Assembly (NCBI GenBank): GCA_021613335.1
Contig: JAJTWR010000308.1
Coordinates: 2,382,001-2,446,000, forward strand
Direction of reading: 5' to 3'
DNA from: Whitmania pigra
Lineage: Eukaryota; Annelida; Clitellata; Hirudinida; Haemopidae
DNA length: 64,000 bases
Below are positions 28,635 to 41,434 of this stretch, one piece after another. The number at the start of each line of letters is the position of its first letter. Position 1 is the stretch's first letter. The position numbers and the translations under genes were made by a program. Under the pieces are notes generated by a model that saw nothing but the letters and a program-made list of their open reading frames with translations, was not told the origin of the DNA and searched no databases.

Positions 28635-31600
28635 CTACTGTCGTGATTGCATGGCTCTTTTCAAGTCATTAATAGGAGGCCTGGTCCTTGAATATTTGCA
28701 TTCATTTAGGGAAGATCTTGACTGGGAATCCTTTCTATGCTTTTTGGCATGAAGATCAGCTGAATCGGAATATCTTTTGGATGGGTGCCTTTCCACATCA
28801 TCCTCTTTCGACTGTGGCTTCGAATGACTCCGGCTTGTACCTCCACGTCCAAATCTCCAATCCAAGTATTGCTTCGTCTGAAGCAGATGAGGGAACATAT
28901 CTGCAAGTCAATGAGGACGTGGAATAAAACTGCAAAATAAAAACTTTTAAATGGGGCAGAAAATTACCAGATTTTTCTTTTAGTGCATTAGTTGCAGCAT
29001 TCATTTCTCCCTGCTGAATGCTGTGGCCCACACCAGTGGCTAGTCTATCTCCTCTAAAATAGACTGCCACATGATACTTCCTTGTATTTGTTGGTCCTGT
29101 ACATTGAAGAACCCTGCAAACAAGAATTAATTATTGAGGTATGAATGTTAGATACAAATGAAAATACCAAGAAATGGTGTTTCTTAGAAAAGGTCAATTA
29201 AGTGAATCACATTCAAACTACATAAAGCCTTCCATCAACTCTGCACATCATAACATTTCCACTGATTTTTAAAATTATTTTACTATTAAAAGATTTGATT
29301 ACTAACTTGTAGACAGGAATGTCTGGTTCTCCATCAGTTGGGTCCCTCAGAGTCAGACAGCACTGTTGAAGTTGTGATTTGGCATCATTCCAATCTTGGT
29401 TCATAATGAATTCCTGCACATAAATAATCAATAAAATCTCAAACATCACATTTGCAAGGCTTCACAGTACATCTTTAAACATCCAGTTATTAAAATCACT
29501 CAAATTGGTCCCGATGTACTTATAATATGAATCATTTTATAAATGAATATTGTTGCAGAGAAATTTTCTTGAAAATGTTTCAGAATCACATTAGCTGACC
29601 TTGAGTCTCGGATAAAAGCAGACCTGGCAGAACACGACACAGGGATCGAGGCCTTGATCGACGTACAGAGAACCTATGAAAGCTTCCAAGATGTCTGCCT
29701 TGTCCTTCACTTTATTCTTTTCGTTTTCCATTCTTTCTTTGACTTTGGGGTCGTTGTTGATTACGTATTCGGTCATGCCGAGGTCGTCGCATATGATCGC
29801 TTGCGTCTTGTTGTTAACAAGGGAACTCCTCAGCAGCTGTAATGAATAATTAACAATTAAGATTAAATATTCGTGGAATGTCCTATTTTCACCCACTGTC
29901 AGATGTCCTTCATGATGGTCTGGGAAATGTTTGAACAAATATTCGGACGTGATGAACTGCAATATGGTGTCCCCCAGAAATTCTAATGTCTGATTGTGAC
30001 CTCTGGTTGTCAAATAAACAAATTATGCAATGTTATACATACACAAAGCCAGACATTTCAAATGCTTACAAGGTTAGGTTATTGAATCCAATGTTTCTCA
30101 TTGTAAACGCTCGAGCGAGAAGTCGTATGTGATTGAACTGAAATCCTGTCTCCTCCTCAAATGTCACCAATTTCTGAAATAAAAATTAATAAGCTTTTAT
30201 GTGATATCTTAATGAGGATATTATAAATATGCTTTTAAGTGATTGCTTAATGCTGACCTGCAAAGGCTTACTCTTACTGATCCAATGCCTGTCACCCAAA
30301 GGTTCATCTTCTTGCAGAGGATGTGAGGGTAAGTTCCTCCAAACACCAAGCAGGTGAGCTTCGTCTTTAAAGAGGGCCTCACCAAATATTCTGTCTGCAA
30401 CCTCAATCCCTCCATCCAGGAACAGGGAACCTGAAAAAGACCCTAATGTTTATCAATATTCAGATGTCATTCATTTCTATGTCATTATATCAAGTCATCC
30501 AATCAACACGTAGACAATATATAATAAGTAATTAATTAATTCATTCATTAAATATATAGAGAGGCATAAAAACAAGTCTCATCAGGAACCTAGCAAATGA
30601 AAATCAACAAATGAGGATGAGAACTTTACCAAGCAGAGCCTCAAAGCAATTGGCCAAAGCATATCTAAGGTCGAGGTCGCGGCACAGGTCAGGCCCGTGA
30701 GCGTAAAGAAGGAAATGCTGCAGACCGAGTTTCTGTTGAAAAGTAGCAGATGAGAAGATGATTAAAATGTAATTTGCATTAAACAATTATAAATAACATT
30801 AATTTGTCCTAGAAAATGAAACTTAGGAAATAAAGCTGTTAAAACATGAGAACCTGTGCCAAAACTGTGAGATGTTGATTCTGAACGAGAGCAGCTCGAT
30901 ACGTGGCCAGCCCTCCTTCCTCGAGTCTTGGAAACAGGAAGAAAAGATGGATGCTGACAATAAAATATGAATTTCAGCCCAATTAAAGTTTTTATTAAAG
31001 CAGAAGCTATTGAAGTTTGTATAAAATTGTAGTCATTAATAAACGAGATAAAATCAAAACAAGCAATTACCAATCAATAATTTTGCAAACTCTCATTAAA
31101 TCTAACCTCGACAGAAACTCAATGACAGTATCACCAAGAAATTCCAATCTTTCGTAATGGTGAATTTCAGAGGCTGTTGCATGAGCTCTGGCCATTTTTG
31201 ACATTATGTGCATCAATGTCTTTATACCTGGCCATATGGATTTCAAATCTCATGTTCAAACTGCCATGAATGTAGTGACACATTGCTCAGTAGTTTAGTA
31301 AATATATTTCCATAGCAGAAGGTTAGTTATAATAAATTAAACTGAATATTATTGAAACAAGCAACATGATCAAGTAAAAAAAATAGAACTTAGAAAATAG
31401 TCAGTCACCTCTTTTTCTGGTGTGCATGTAGTGTATGTGTCTATTTCCATATTCTAGTTGCCTCATGCCACAGTTGGACAAAGAATTTCTGGCATGGTCA
31501 GGATTTGTTCCATAGTTCATCCTGAAAGATGGATGTGTCATGGCCATCTGGTTTTAATAAATGTCAAATGTAAATTTATTCTCAATTATATTTTAAAATT

Positions 31601-34600
31601 CACCAAAACTGTCACAAGAATTGTTTAGCATAATGTCAAAGTGATTCTTTATAATCTTAATGAGATATTGCTTGGTTATCAAGAGGTGTAAAAAAGAGAA
31701 GTACAAAAATATCTATAAATTGCACGATATAAATTGCGAGCAACAACCATGAGGTCAGGAGAATGAAATTTCCAACAACCCCGTAAAACAACCTGGAGGT
31801 AAAGGCGGTCTTTGAATTGGTAGCCAATGTTTTCTTCGAGGACCTCCAAACATTTATGGAATCGGAGATGTTGCAACAGCACGGGGAGCAAAAGAGCATG
31901 CTTAAATAACATGGATGAATGCTTCAAAATAAAATTTCTGAATCATGAAAGTTTTAATCACATCATACCTGACAAATATCTGATTTTAAACCAGTCCTGA
32001 CAAATCCTTCACTACTAATTTCAACTGTCATTTCTCGCTTCAGTGACCTAAAATACGTATGATTTAATAAAATAATGCTTCAGTGATCTAAAATACATAT
32101 GATTTAATAAAATAATGCTTCAGTGACCTAAAATACATATGATTTAATAAAATAATGCTTCAGTGAAGGAAACTAACAGATGAAAATAAAATCTAAATAT
32201 TAACATAAATTGTTCACAAGCAACCAACCCTTTCAACCTAATTTCTTGCAATTGTTCTTCAAGCTGTCTCAGTTTTTCCTTGTCTTTTAAGGTCAACTTT
32301 GGCTTGTTTGCAACTAAATATTTCAGTTTCATGTATTGTTTAAATAACTTGCTGTACCTGAAAAATCAACAACAACGAAATATTGAGAAACAGACAAACT
32401 TGCAAATAAATTTAAATCTGCACAAACACAGCATCTCCAACATAGCTCAATTGAGCAGGTCTGTATCCAAAATGTATTATCACAGGGTACTGGATTACGT
32501 TGTCATTGTTCTGAGCACGATCTAACTGATCAATCCTAAGGGAACTGGGCCTCTAGAAATTATTCATAATAAATATCTTATGCCAATTACGTAATATCAT
32601 AGCCAACAGTTTAAATAGTGCAATTGCTCCACACATTGATTTATTAGTTAAAAACACATATTCAAACCAACTTTTCCTGGGAACGACACAATCATGCCTC
32701 GGACTTCGTCGACAAAATCCTGCCATTGGTGATCAGTCATGTGCAGCATTTGACCTAATTGCATCTCATCAATCAGAGGTTTGTTGCTTTCCAACATGAA
32801 CTTCAAAACCTCATTCATGGAGAGGATTTCTTTTCCATTGTCTGTTTAAAATATAAACAATATTGTCCATTTAAAATTATATTCTATATTGTATGCATAA
32901 AGAATATTCAATGTCAACGTATTGAATACGATATACTTAATGCACTTAAGTACATTCCAGCCTACCTGGAAGTCCCCTGGAGAATCGAGGCATCAGATGA
33001 AAGCACCTGCACGAAGATTCACAGTCCTTCCTTATCCAATCGAGATCAAGCAACTCCAGCACTTCACCATATAAAAAGTCACTGAACAAATCCAAACTCT
33101 TCACATCAAAGTTCTGCAATTAACATAATTTATTTAAAACTCATGAATATTTTTTAAAGCATTCTTTGATGCTTAATTACTTCAACGATATCCTCCTCAA
33201 ACCAATGAATTGTGTACTCGATGTTGAATCTGATCACCTTGCAAGTCGGCACCTGAAAAATAAAATAATTTGAAACGAATACAGAAAGACCAACTTGAAA
33301 TTAATCACAACCAACCTTTGACAGTCTATAATGGGAAAACAAAGAAAAGCCTTCAAAAATGTATTCATGGCCATCATAAAAAATTAAGGTGGGATTTTTT
33401 GTCTGTAAATATTGAAATAATTATAAAATATGAGAGGTCAATGTTAGAGAATTATGTACAAATAAGAAATAAAATGCTTTCAATTCATGCAGAAAAATCT
33501 TAAAACAAACCAAGAAGTTGGTGTGTGGTGACATGGTAATTTTGTAATGAAACAAATTATTGCTGTTGCAAGAGTGGCTTTCACACTTTTTTATGTTCTG
33601 AGCAGAAATTCAGTAAATTATTACTAAATGCATTTAAAAATTCTCAGAAAATCAATCGAGTCGACTAAAAGTGAACGATTCGAATACCTGCTCGCCAGGA
33701 TAAATGTTGTGACGAATGCCGTGCGACTTAGTTTTAGTGCTGCACCTACACAGAGGTCCGTCGTTCATCTGAGGAAAAATATTAAAAATAATAAAGATAT
33801 TAAAAAACACATAACGATTATTTATTAATGCACTGAAAGATACATGTGACTTTCACATCTTACTTCTCCATACAAGTTAAACCACATCTCGTCGTGAAGT
33901 TTCTCTGGATGCTGGTTCTTCCAAGTGATGATGTCCAACTTGCTTGAAGTCTCATTTTCTTCACCATTCTCTCCTTCCTCCTCACTGCTCTCAGATTCCT
34001 GGCTTTCTTCATCACTATCTTCATCATCAGAATCTGCAAGCAGTAAACATAGTAAATATAGCAAATATTGTAAAAAAAAAATTAAAAAGAAACAAATCTC
34101 AAACTGTTTTCTTTCTCAATGTTTTTCTTGGGAGGTTTGTTTTTGTATTTCCTGTGGTATCTCTCCGGGATGGCTACTGGGGACTTCTGCGATCGAATTC
34201 TTGAAGCCCTCGAGAGGAGTTCAAATTCGAATCTTCTTTCCAAGTCTTGCATCCTTTTCGTGCTCTCAACTGTGCCAGTCTGGTCGGTCAAATTCAACAA
34301 ATGAGCTTGACTAGTTTCGAGTCAGTTAACTAATGTATCGACAATCAAAATTAAGAATGATTGTTGGGCCTCCTGAATCGTCATAAAATTCTAAGCATAC
34401 AAAAAAATGAGCATTAAAACCCAAATAAACTTAAATACTGTAATTTAAACTCAATTAGCAGAATTATCACCCGTGGGTTTCTTTTAAAGTAAAGATCTGC
34501 AGGCGAACATCGGACCCAATCGGCAATTTTTTCTTCCTCGTAGTTTTCGAGCAGCATTTCCAACTCCTTTGCTTCTTCTTCAATTCGCTTATCATCGAGT

Positions 34601-36440
34601 GCCTTGTACGTACCTTGTTCTGACGATCTCCTGTAAATATTATAAATTATTTATAATAAATTAGCGACAATATAAGCTATTTAAAATTTAAAATTAACTA
34701 ATAAAAATATAATGCAACAGTTTCTTGTACTTTTTGAAATCTGTTTCCTCAAATGCTGAAGCATCATCTTGATCACATCTCTGTCTTTTAGAATTGTTAG
34801 AATTATCAAGAGAATGATTCCTGCAGAAAATATATGTGATGTAGATAACTGTGGATAAGCAGTAAAATCAGTAATAATAACTGTTTATTTTATTATTAAA
34901 GTAAAAGTAAAAACACGGTGTTTGCAATGCAACTACCTCTTCCTATAGTCCCCTGCACGTTCTTCATTCCTTTTTTCCTAAAAATGATTCACAACAAATA
35001 TTCACAGCAAACGACAGTTTAAAGTAACAAATTTTTTCACACAAATAAGCACGAAGGCTCAAATAATACATATTCAACCAATTTTTGGTGATTCATTCAA
35101 TTCATCCTCACAAAATTATATATACTCACCTCATTATTCCTGGACTTCCTGTTGGGACTCGAGCCAGAAAATGAGGATTGCGGATTAAAATATTTACCCT
35201 GACCTCTCGTGCAACCGTCCGATGCTTGCGTGTCATGTCTTTTCGCCCTCGAAATTTTGCCATCATTTTCACTCGGAACCTTAATCGGGCCATTTCTCGA
35301 ACTCGAAGAATTTCCACTAAAGTCAGGCAATGATGATGCTCTGCCTGGCGTTCCAGGATGGAAGGCATTCGATTGAGGTGGCCTCGGCAAGTCATCGCGA
35401 CGAAACGGAATCGCCACTTCGTGAGGCTTGCATTCGATGGGACACCTCGGCCCGTCTTGCAGGTACGGTGGTCTGGGAGGCCCTACAAACATGGGGTTGC
35501 TTTCCACGGGACAGTTGTACCTTGTCCTCTCAGTCGGCATTGCACAACCGAGCCTCGGAAGAGCTGGACTACAAAATCCCCTCTCGGGTCTCAGAAATGG
35601 TGGTGGTTGATTGTAAAAGTTTCCAAAGTTTGGTCCTTGGAACCTTTGATCAGGAAATCGAGGAAAATTGTGGTGATATGGGGGGACTGGAGGAAAATTC
35701 ATTGATAAATTATGCATTTGTGGTGGGGGCATCATGTTTGGAAACTGTAACAAAATCATTTTTAGTTTATTATAATTTAGCAATAAAGCAAAATCTAAAA
35801 TATAATCTCTTAAAAACAACTTCCCAGGCAATTCCCCACTTGCACTGTCTTAATTTAACATTTAAATTATCAATTCACTAGAGAGTGTTCACCCACTATT
35901 CTCTTAATGTTTAGGCTATCCTACTACACATTGATGAAAATTTTATCTTCAACAAAGTTTAATCACCGGATTGTGCAGAAAGATTGCAAAGAAAGCAAAT
36001 CAAATGCTTTGAATGATAAAAAAAACAAGTAAAGTGGGGACAAAATTATAGTTCAAAGACTTATAAAGTTTTAATCCATCTTAATGAAAAGTATTCTAAG
36101 AACAAAATGCTTCAATATAAGGGTATGGTGTTACTTAGAAAAGCTCCGGTAAACTTAGAAAACAATTGTAGCACGAGTATGTTTTCCTTGTGAAATTATT
36201 AATTAAATATAACACAGACCTAAGTAAATGTGGATATCAAAATTTAAAAAAAGAACTGGCTATTAAGTAGACCTCAGTCGTTAATAAGATTACATTGTTA
36301 ATATTTGTAGTCAAAGATGGTCGCAGCAGATTGAACAGTATCTACGGAACTATACTTATCTCACAAAGTGCAACCACCTGATTCTGAAATCTGGGATCAT
36401 ATCCTGATGGAGCCCCATATCCAGGCCCCTTGCCATACAT
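28635..36440 (-). CDS. DROSHA: Drosha, nuclear RNase III of the microRNA Microprocessor
   Basis: About 28 exons, ~1,343 aa. Exons (minus): 36440-36378, 35744-35130, 34977-34937, 34820-34731, 34630-34471, ~34310-34105, 34033-33864, 33768-33688, 33597-33511, 33402-33316, 33252-33181, 33113-32966, 32841-32672, 32552-32428, 32357-32229, 32047-31969, 31900-31793, 31547-31409, 31227-31107, 30953-30853, 30732-30630, 30430-30258, 30173-30070, 30002-29897, 29836-29600, 29413-29307, 29113-28968, 28900-28635. It cleaves primary microRNAs with DGCR8/Pasha. Order: Pro-rich N-terminus (FPNMMPPPQMHN), RCSPADLYF, acidic patch, central domain (LHDEMW, FHYKITMSPHTNFL), RNase IIIa (YERLEFLGDTVIEFL; CFEALLG), RNase IIIb (NQTLEFLGDTILQF; ILEAFIGSLY), dsRBD (YHVAVYFRGDR, SIQQGEMNAA), then a basic Ser/Arg/Lys-rich tail of about 80 residues. 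Both RNase III acidic motifs are intact. The junction 34471/34310 is out of phase as drawn, so a small exon or different donor is missing. Confidence 0.95.
32041..32160 (-). repeat. Tandem triplication, 40-bp unit, covering a DROSHA splice acceptor
   Basis: Three 40-bp copies (unit starts cagtgacctaaaatacgtat, then gatttaataaaataatgctt), nearly identical. On the minus strand each carries TATTTTAG followed by (G/A)TCACTGAAGC, i.e. the acceptor and first 11 nt of the exon starting at 32047. Confidence 0.95.
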
Positions 36441-37262
36441 TTTCAATGGTGATAACGCTCCCAATACCGCCGCGTTAGACCATGAACATGTTTACATTAA
36501 ATTTCTCCAATAAAAAAAAATAATAATATTTTAAATAATGTGTAAAACTATAATATTTAAATAAATATTAAATAAATAAATTATAAATAATAGTTTCTTA
36601 GTAAGAAAAGTAAACTTCATCTCCAAAGTATTGTGAAGAATTAGAGAGAATTCAATCTAAAATTCATATACAAATCTACTATTTTATCAAAATAATATAA
36701 TATAGTAATATAATAATAGTAATATAAGTTCCAGTTGTTTTCTATGAAGCATAACTTCACTTTAGTTTTCCAAGATTTTTCAAAGTATAAGATTTTTTGT
36801 TTGGCACTCTTGAAAGGGTTGAAAGTCATCAGTTAATTATGTCAAAACATTTTAGAGTTAGTTAATTTTTGACACTCTCCTTCTCTTTTGTCAACAGTTA
36901 TCAAACTTCCAAAAAAAAACTTCCTTAATAAAATTATCTCAAAAAACTCACAGAGGAAAACTGAATTGAAGGACTAACAGTAATTTTATAAATTCAACTG
37001 TTAAAATCATAAAAATTAACACTGTTAAAGTCAATTAACCCCTTGCAAGAAATGTCAAACTTTTGTCGATATATATTAATTAATGAAATAAATTTACCTT
37101 AGTTGTTATGATAAGCATAATATAAATTTAATTTAAATAAAGATTTTTAAAATTTTATAATGAATAATATATGATAACAAAAAATTGACTTAATGCGATT
37201 GGCAATCAAGTTTCCATGGAAACCATAAAGTTTACGATTTGATATTACACCAATCTTCGATA
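36441..37262. promoter_or_regulatory. DROSHA/CFAP53 head-to-head intergenic region
   Basis: About 820 bp of AT-rich DNA separates the two divergent start codons and must hold both promoters, shared or separate. No TATA box, initiator or factor site can be assigned with confidence. Confidence 0.4.
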
Positions 37263-40200
37263 ATGAGTTGCAAAAATCGAGAATTTTTGGGAAATCTGCC
37301 TGGTTTTATTGGATTAGTGAGATTATTTATTTTGTTTTATGTAGTGCAAATGCAGGGTTAAAATTTTTAAATATTACGAACACGTTTGTGTTAAATTATT
37401 TTATGGATGACTTTTAAGATTCCTCGGAGAGACAAGAAAAGTTTACCCGAAGATCTAAAAAATAGGATTGTTTTTGAAGAAAAGCACTATCCAAGAGTTG
37501 CAAAGGGGCAATGGGACGAATGTACTCAAAAGAAGGTTGATGCACTTCTCATTGAAAAGAGAGTCGAGGAACTGTTTTGTCAAGCCAATGCACAACTAAG
37601 AAAAAGACAGGAAAAGTTATTAAGCTTTGCTTATTGATAATGGCGTTATACTCTTTTTTCATAAAACATTGGTTGCAGTACATTAAATTATAATTTTTTA
37701 TATATTTATATGTTTATGTTACATTCATGTTCACATATATTAAGCATATCTGCAACTTTGTTTTAGTGGAATGCAAAGTAAATTTGCATCAGATATGGTT
37801 AAGATTTATCACAGACAAGTTTTGTTTTTTAAATTGTCTGATTTAGCAGAATTCCCTGAGATGCGGTTTTATGATTTTGAACCACAATTTTTCTGATTAA
37901 AATTGATGTTACTTCATGTTACTTTAAAAAAAAGACTCAGAGAATGCTTGAGAAATGAGGAGAACATGTACTTGACAGAATTATCTCAACTTGAAGATCC
38001 AGTTTTGGAGAATAGAATGAAACTTCGTGAAAAGTATTGTTGTCTGTCTAAACAAAGAGAAGCTGAAAGAGTGGCATTTGTACAGGAGAAATACGAACAG
38101 AGATTTAGGTACTTAAACATTTTATATGACTTGCAGGGAATGATTATCATAGTTATGTTCAATAATATATCCAAAAATATTTTTCACTCTGTATTTTACT
38201 CTACAACGATAAAAGTTTATTCATCTTTTATATAATAAATTTAATATATGTATAATAAATGAATTCCACATGCAATTTGTTAGTAAAATAGCACTAATTA
38301 GGATAATCACAACCAATATCAACATCAATCGGTACACAAACAAGCATCTTGAGCTAGACGAACAAATTTTAGAGAAAACAGCGAAGAACTTCGAAACCTT
38401 GTCAACTCGGCCGAAAAGAGATCTCTGGCAAAAGAATACCAGGACCATATCCATCAGAAGAGAGCCCTGGAAAACCTGAAACGGGAAGAAGAAAAGATTT
38501 TCTTGGAATTTTGGCAAAAAGATTTTGAAGAAAGATCCAAGAGAGAGGACGACGATCTTAAGAAAAAACGGGAGTTGAACATGGCAGCTTTCGAAGAAGT
38601 AAAGCAACAGATCTTAGAATTGGAAAATCAAAAAGAATGCGAGAGATTGGAGAAGGAAGAGGATTTGAGACTTATGGTCGGTACTTTGATCGGAACAGTT
38701 TTTGATTACTTATACGCCTAGGCACAATCATCATCATCATCATTCATCCTTCAATGAAAACATTATCCAGGAAGAAGAGAAATGTCAGCTCCAACTCGAA
38801 GAGGAACAACGACTCGAGGCCAAAAAGAAGAAGCGCAAGGATTTGCAGGAAGAATACGAGAAGTTCATGGAGGGGAGGAGGATTGAAAAGCAGAAGGATC
38901 TTGAGAACTTCAAAGAGTTTGACAACGTTCTCATCAAAAGACCTGACGAGCACGACGAGGCGTCCATTGCTCGAAATAAGAAAGAGACCAAAGTCAGTTG
39001 GTCTTTGCTAAATTTTCAATGTGTTAACTTTTAAAATGTCAGACTAAAAATGGTAACATTAAATGTTATTTATTAAATTAATTTATTATTATTTATTTAT
39101 TTATTTCAACCAAAAAGAGGATCGCAAGTGAGCAATAACGCAAATTATTACTCCGCCTTGGAGATCCGACAAGGATCTTCAGAGGAGTTTCCCCCGTTTT
39201 CAAACGTTTCGGCCCTTTGAGTCTCCTTATGTTTTTGGCTTCTTCATGTCGCATGCTATCTTTTTTCCACCTGCAAACGACAATACGGGGCTCTCATTGG
39301 CCTTGTTATGTCGATCGCCTCCATCCCAGTTTGCCTACAGCGGTCATGAAAGCTCTCAATGGCTTCTTCACGTCGTAATATATGCAAACTGGGCCTTGTA
39401 ATTTCTTTATAGCGGCAGCCGGAGATAGAAATTTCGTGACTCGACCGCAGGCCTTTTCGAGGCCGCGGTTTGGACCGCAGTTCATGTTTCTTTGCGAGTC
39501 AGGGGTCGGCCCATTTCTCCAGACATCACCGCGTCTCTCGGCCAATGGTTTGGCACGTCGTTTGGTGGATCATTCATACCGGAGACCGACGGCTTTCCCC
39601 GGTTTCCCCCTGCTTACAGATAATCTGTACATATACAGTGGGTAGACAAAATTTAAGTCAATTAAATTTATAGAAACCTTTTCAGATCGGCATTGGAAAT
39701 GCAAGCCTTAAATCGACGAGGTGTTGCCGAGCTGATAATATCTGGGGGTATTATTGGGGTAGAAAGTTTCATGGTTTCGAGATTCGATTGGTGAAGAAAT
39801 GGAGCCTGTGAGCACTTTTCTTGGCGTAGGAGGGTGTGACCAAGGCCTTCCCTGCCCGATAAAATTTTGAGTGTCTCGATGAGGTCCCCTCTATTTCTTC
39901 TCTTTTCCAGAGTCGTTAATTTACATCTATATATTCTTTCCTTGTAATTCAGCTTTCCAAAACCTTCTATCATCCTTGTTGCCCTTCTTTGTACTCTTTA
40001 CAACACTTCTACATCCTTTCACAAATGAGTCGTTCGATCTTTGTTATGAGGGCTCCAGACCGGGGAACGATATTCGAGTATTGGCCGAACATAGGTAAAA
40101 TATGGTCTGGTCAATATTCGCTTGTCTCTTGGAAAGCATTTGAGGATCAGGCATATTCTAACAAAGACCTTTATTTATTTAAATTTTGTTGGTATGGACT

Positions 40201-41434
40201 TCGAAAATGAGTTTACTATCAATGATGACGCCAAGGTCACGTATATTGTATGTGGGTCGTGAGCAGATTGTGTATTTGTTGGGCGTGGTGCTATCTCTTG
40301 TTGTTTTGATGGAAGCTTGAAGGCATTTGTCTGAGGCTAATTGTGAGTGCCATTTTCACTCCGTAGCACCAACCTGTCGATAGCAGTTTGTAAGGAAGAT
40401 TGTTACGCAAGGGTTTTAAGCTCTTGAACATAAAAATTACTGCATGCAATTAACTCCTTTGCAGATGACATTGAAGTTGGAGCAGGATTGCTTCTTGGAG
40501 TATCTGAAGTTTGTGCGAGAGGAGAGACTGAGGCAGGAGAGAATAGATGAAGACGTCTTTACGAGGGAAGCGGACAACATCTGGGAGAAGAAGAGAGAGG
40601 TCTGGTTGAAGGAAAAGAAATTGAAGGACAAACTCATGAAGGAGATCAATGAAGATAGGAGGAAGTTGATTGATGAAAAATGTTCGTATTTTGTTATTTC
40701 ATAAATAATTACTCCATTTTTATTGTCGTAGTTGTTACATAATTTTTTGTATTATTTCTTGAACAAGTATACATTCACTCTAATTGATGGCCTGGAATAA
40801 TTAGTTGTGTGTTTAATTAATTGACTTATCATAATTTAATTGAAGTTCATTTGAATATTAATCAAATTTAATACGTTTTAAATTGTTTGAATAATTATTT
40901 TTTTGCAAGTAATTTTTATCAACAGAGTTGAATTTGTTAATTTAATAATTAAATATAACATTAAATTAAATGCACAGCAGTACATCTTCTAAGATGTAAA
41001 AATTTAACCAATAACATACTTTTACGAGGTATCAAATTAAACAATATTTTTACGATTTAACAACTCAAACAGTCGAGAAGAAGATGAAGAGACTGTCATT
41101 GGATGAGAAGGAAGTTGAATTGGAGAGGAAAGAGGTGGAATTGGAAATGAAGTTGGAAGAGGCAGAGAAGCAGATGATGCAGAAGAAGAAGGCAGACTAC
41201 AGGGAAGCTCTCCTCTCACAAATTGAGTACAAAAAGGAGCAGTTCAGGAGGAAAGTCGAAGAAGAACAAACAGTGGTGGCCATGCAGGAAGAAGCAGAGC
41301 GGGAATATTCCGCTAAAGTCAACGATTTCAAGAAGAATCCTCCACTGCGTCGCTTGCATCCTCTCAGGAGACCTGAGTGTTTTGGCAAACTCTCGGGCGG
41401 ATGTCCGCCGGGGAGGAGCGGCACGCTTAATTAA
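37263..41434 (+). CDS. CFAP53: Cilia- and flagella-associated protein 53 (CCDC11)
   Basis: Exons: 37263-37316, 37419-37615, 37935-38108, 38373-38676, 38771-38992, 40465-40681, 41073-41434; 1530 nt, 509 aa, against 514 in human. CFAP53 is a coiled-coil microtubule inner protein of motile axonemes needed for node cilia and laterality in vertebrates. The sequence is Lys/Glu-rich coiled coil throughout: LRECLRNEENMYLTELSQLE and REAERVAFVQEKYEQRFR align with the human LRELLALEENEYFTEM...QFR region. It ends PPLRRLHPLRRPECFGKL, matching the human HPMRKACPSKL terminus. All exon phases fit. The first exon (MSCKNREFLGNLPGF) is inferred; starting instead at the ATG at 37407 also stays in frame (495 aa). 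The intron 38993-40464 contains a LINE relic. Confidence 0.88.
39110..39639. other. GC-richer flank of the LINE relic, origin unclear
   Basis: Base composition is clearly richer in G+C than the surrounding intron. It directly abuts the 3' end of the reverse-transcriptase relic, so it may be that element's tail or a second insertion. The short frames in it show no recognised domain. Confidence 0.4.
39640..40430 (-). mobile_element. Decayed non-LTR retrotransposon (CR1/Jockey-like), C-terminal reverse transcriptase
   Basis: Minus-strand fragments in CFAP53's intron, broken by stops and shifts, follow the order of a LINE reverse-transcriptase C-terminus. RDLGVIIDSKLIFE lies near 40190-40250, FTYVRPILEYRSPVWSPHNK near 40030-40105, and VQRRATRMIEGFGKLNYKER through KLTTLEKRRNRGDLIETLKI at 39860-39990. 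These match the DLGV, YVRP.LEY.SPVW and LE.RR.RGDLIE.(F/Y)KI signatures. No endonuclease or 5' part is present, which fits a 5'-truncated insertion. It is inserted antisense to CFAP53 and inactive. Confidence 0.85.
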
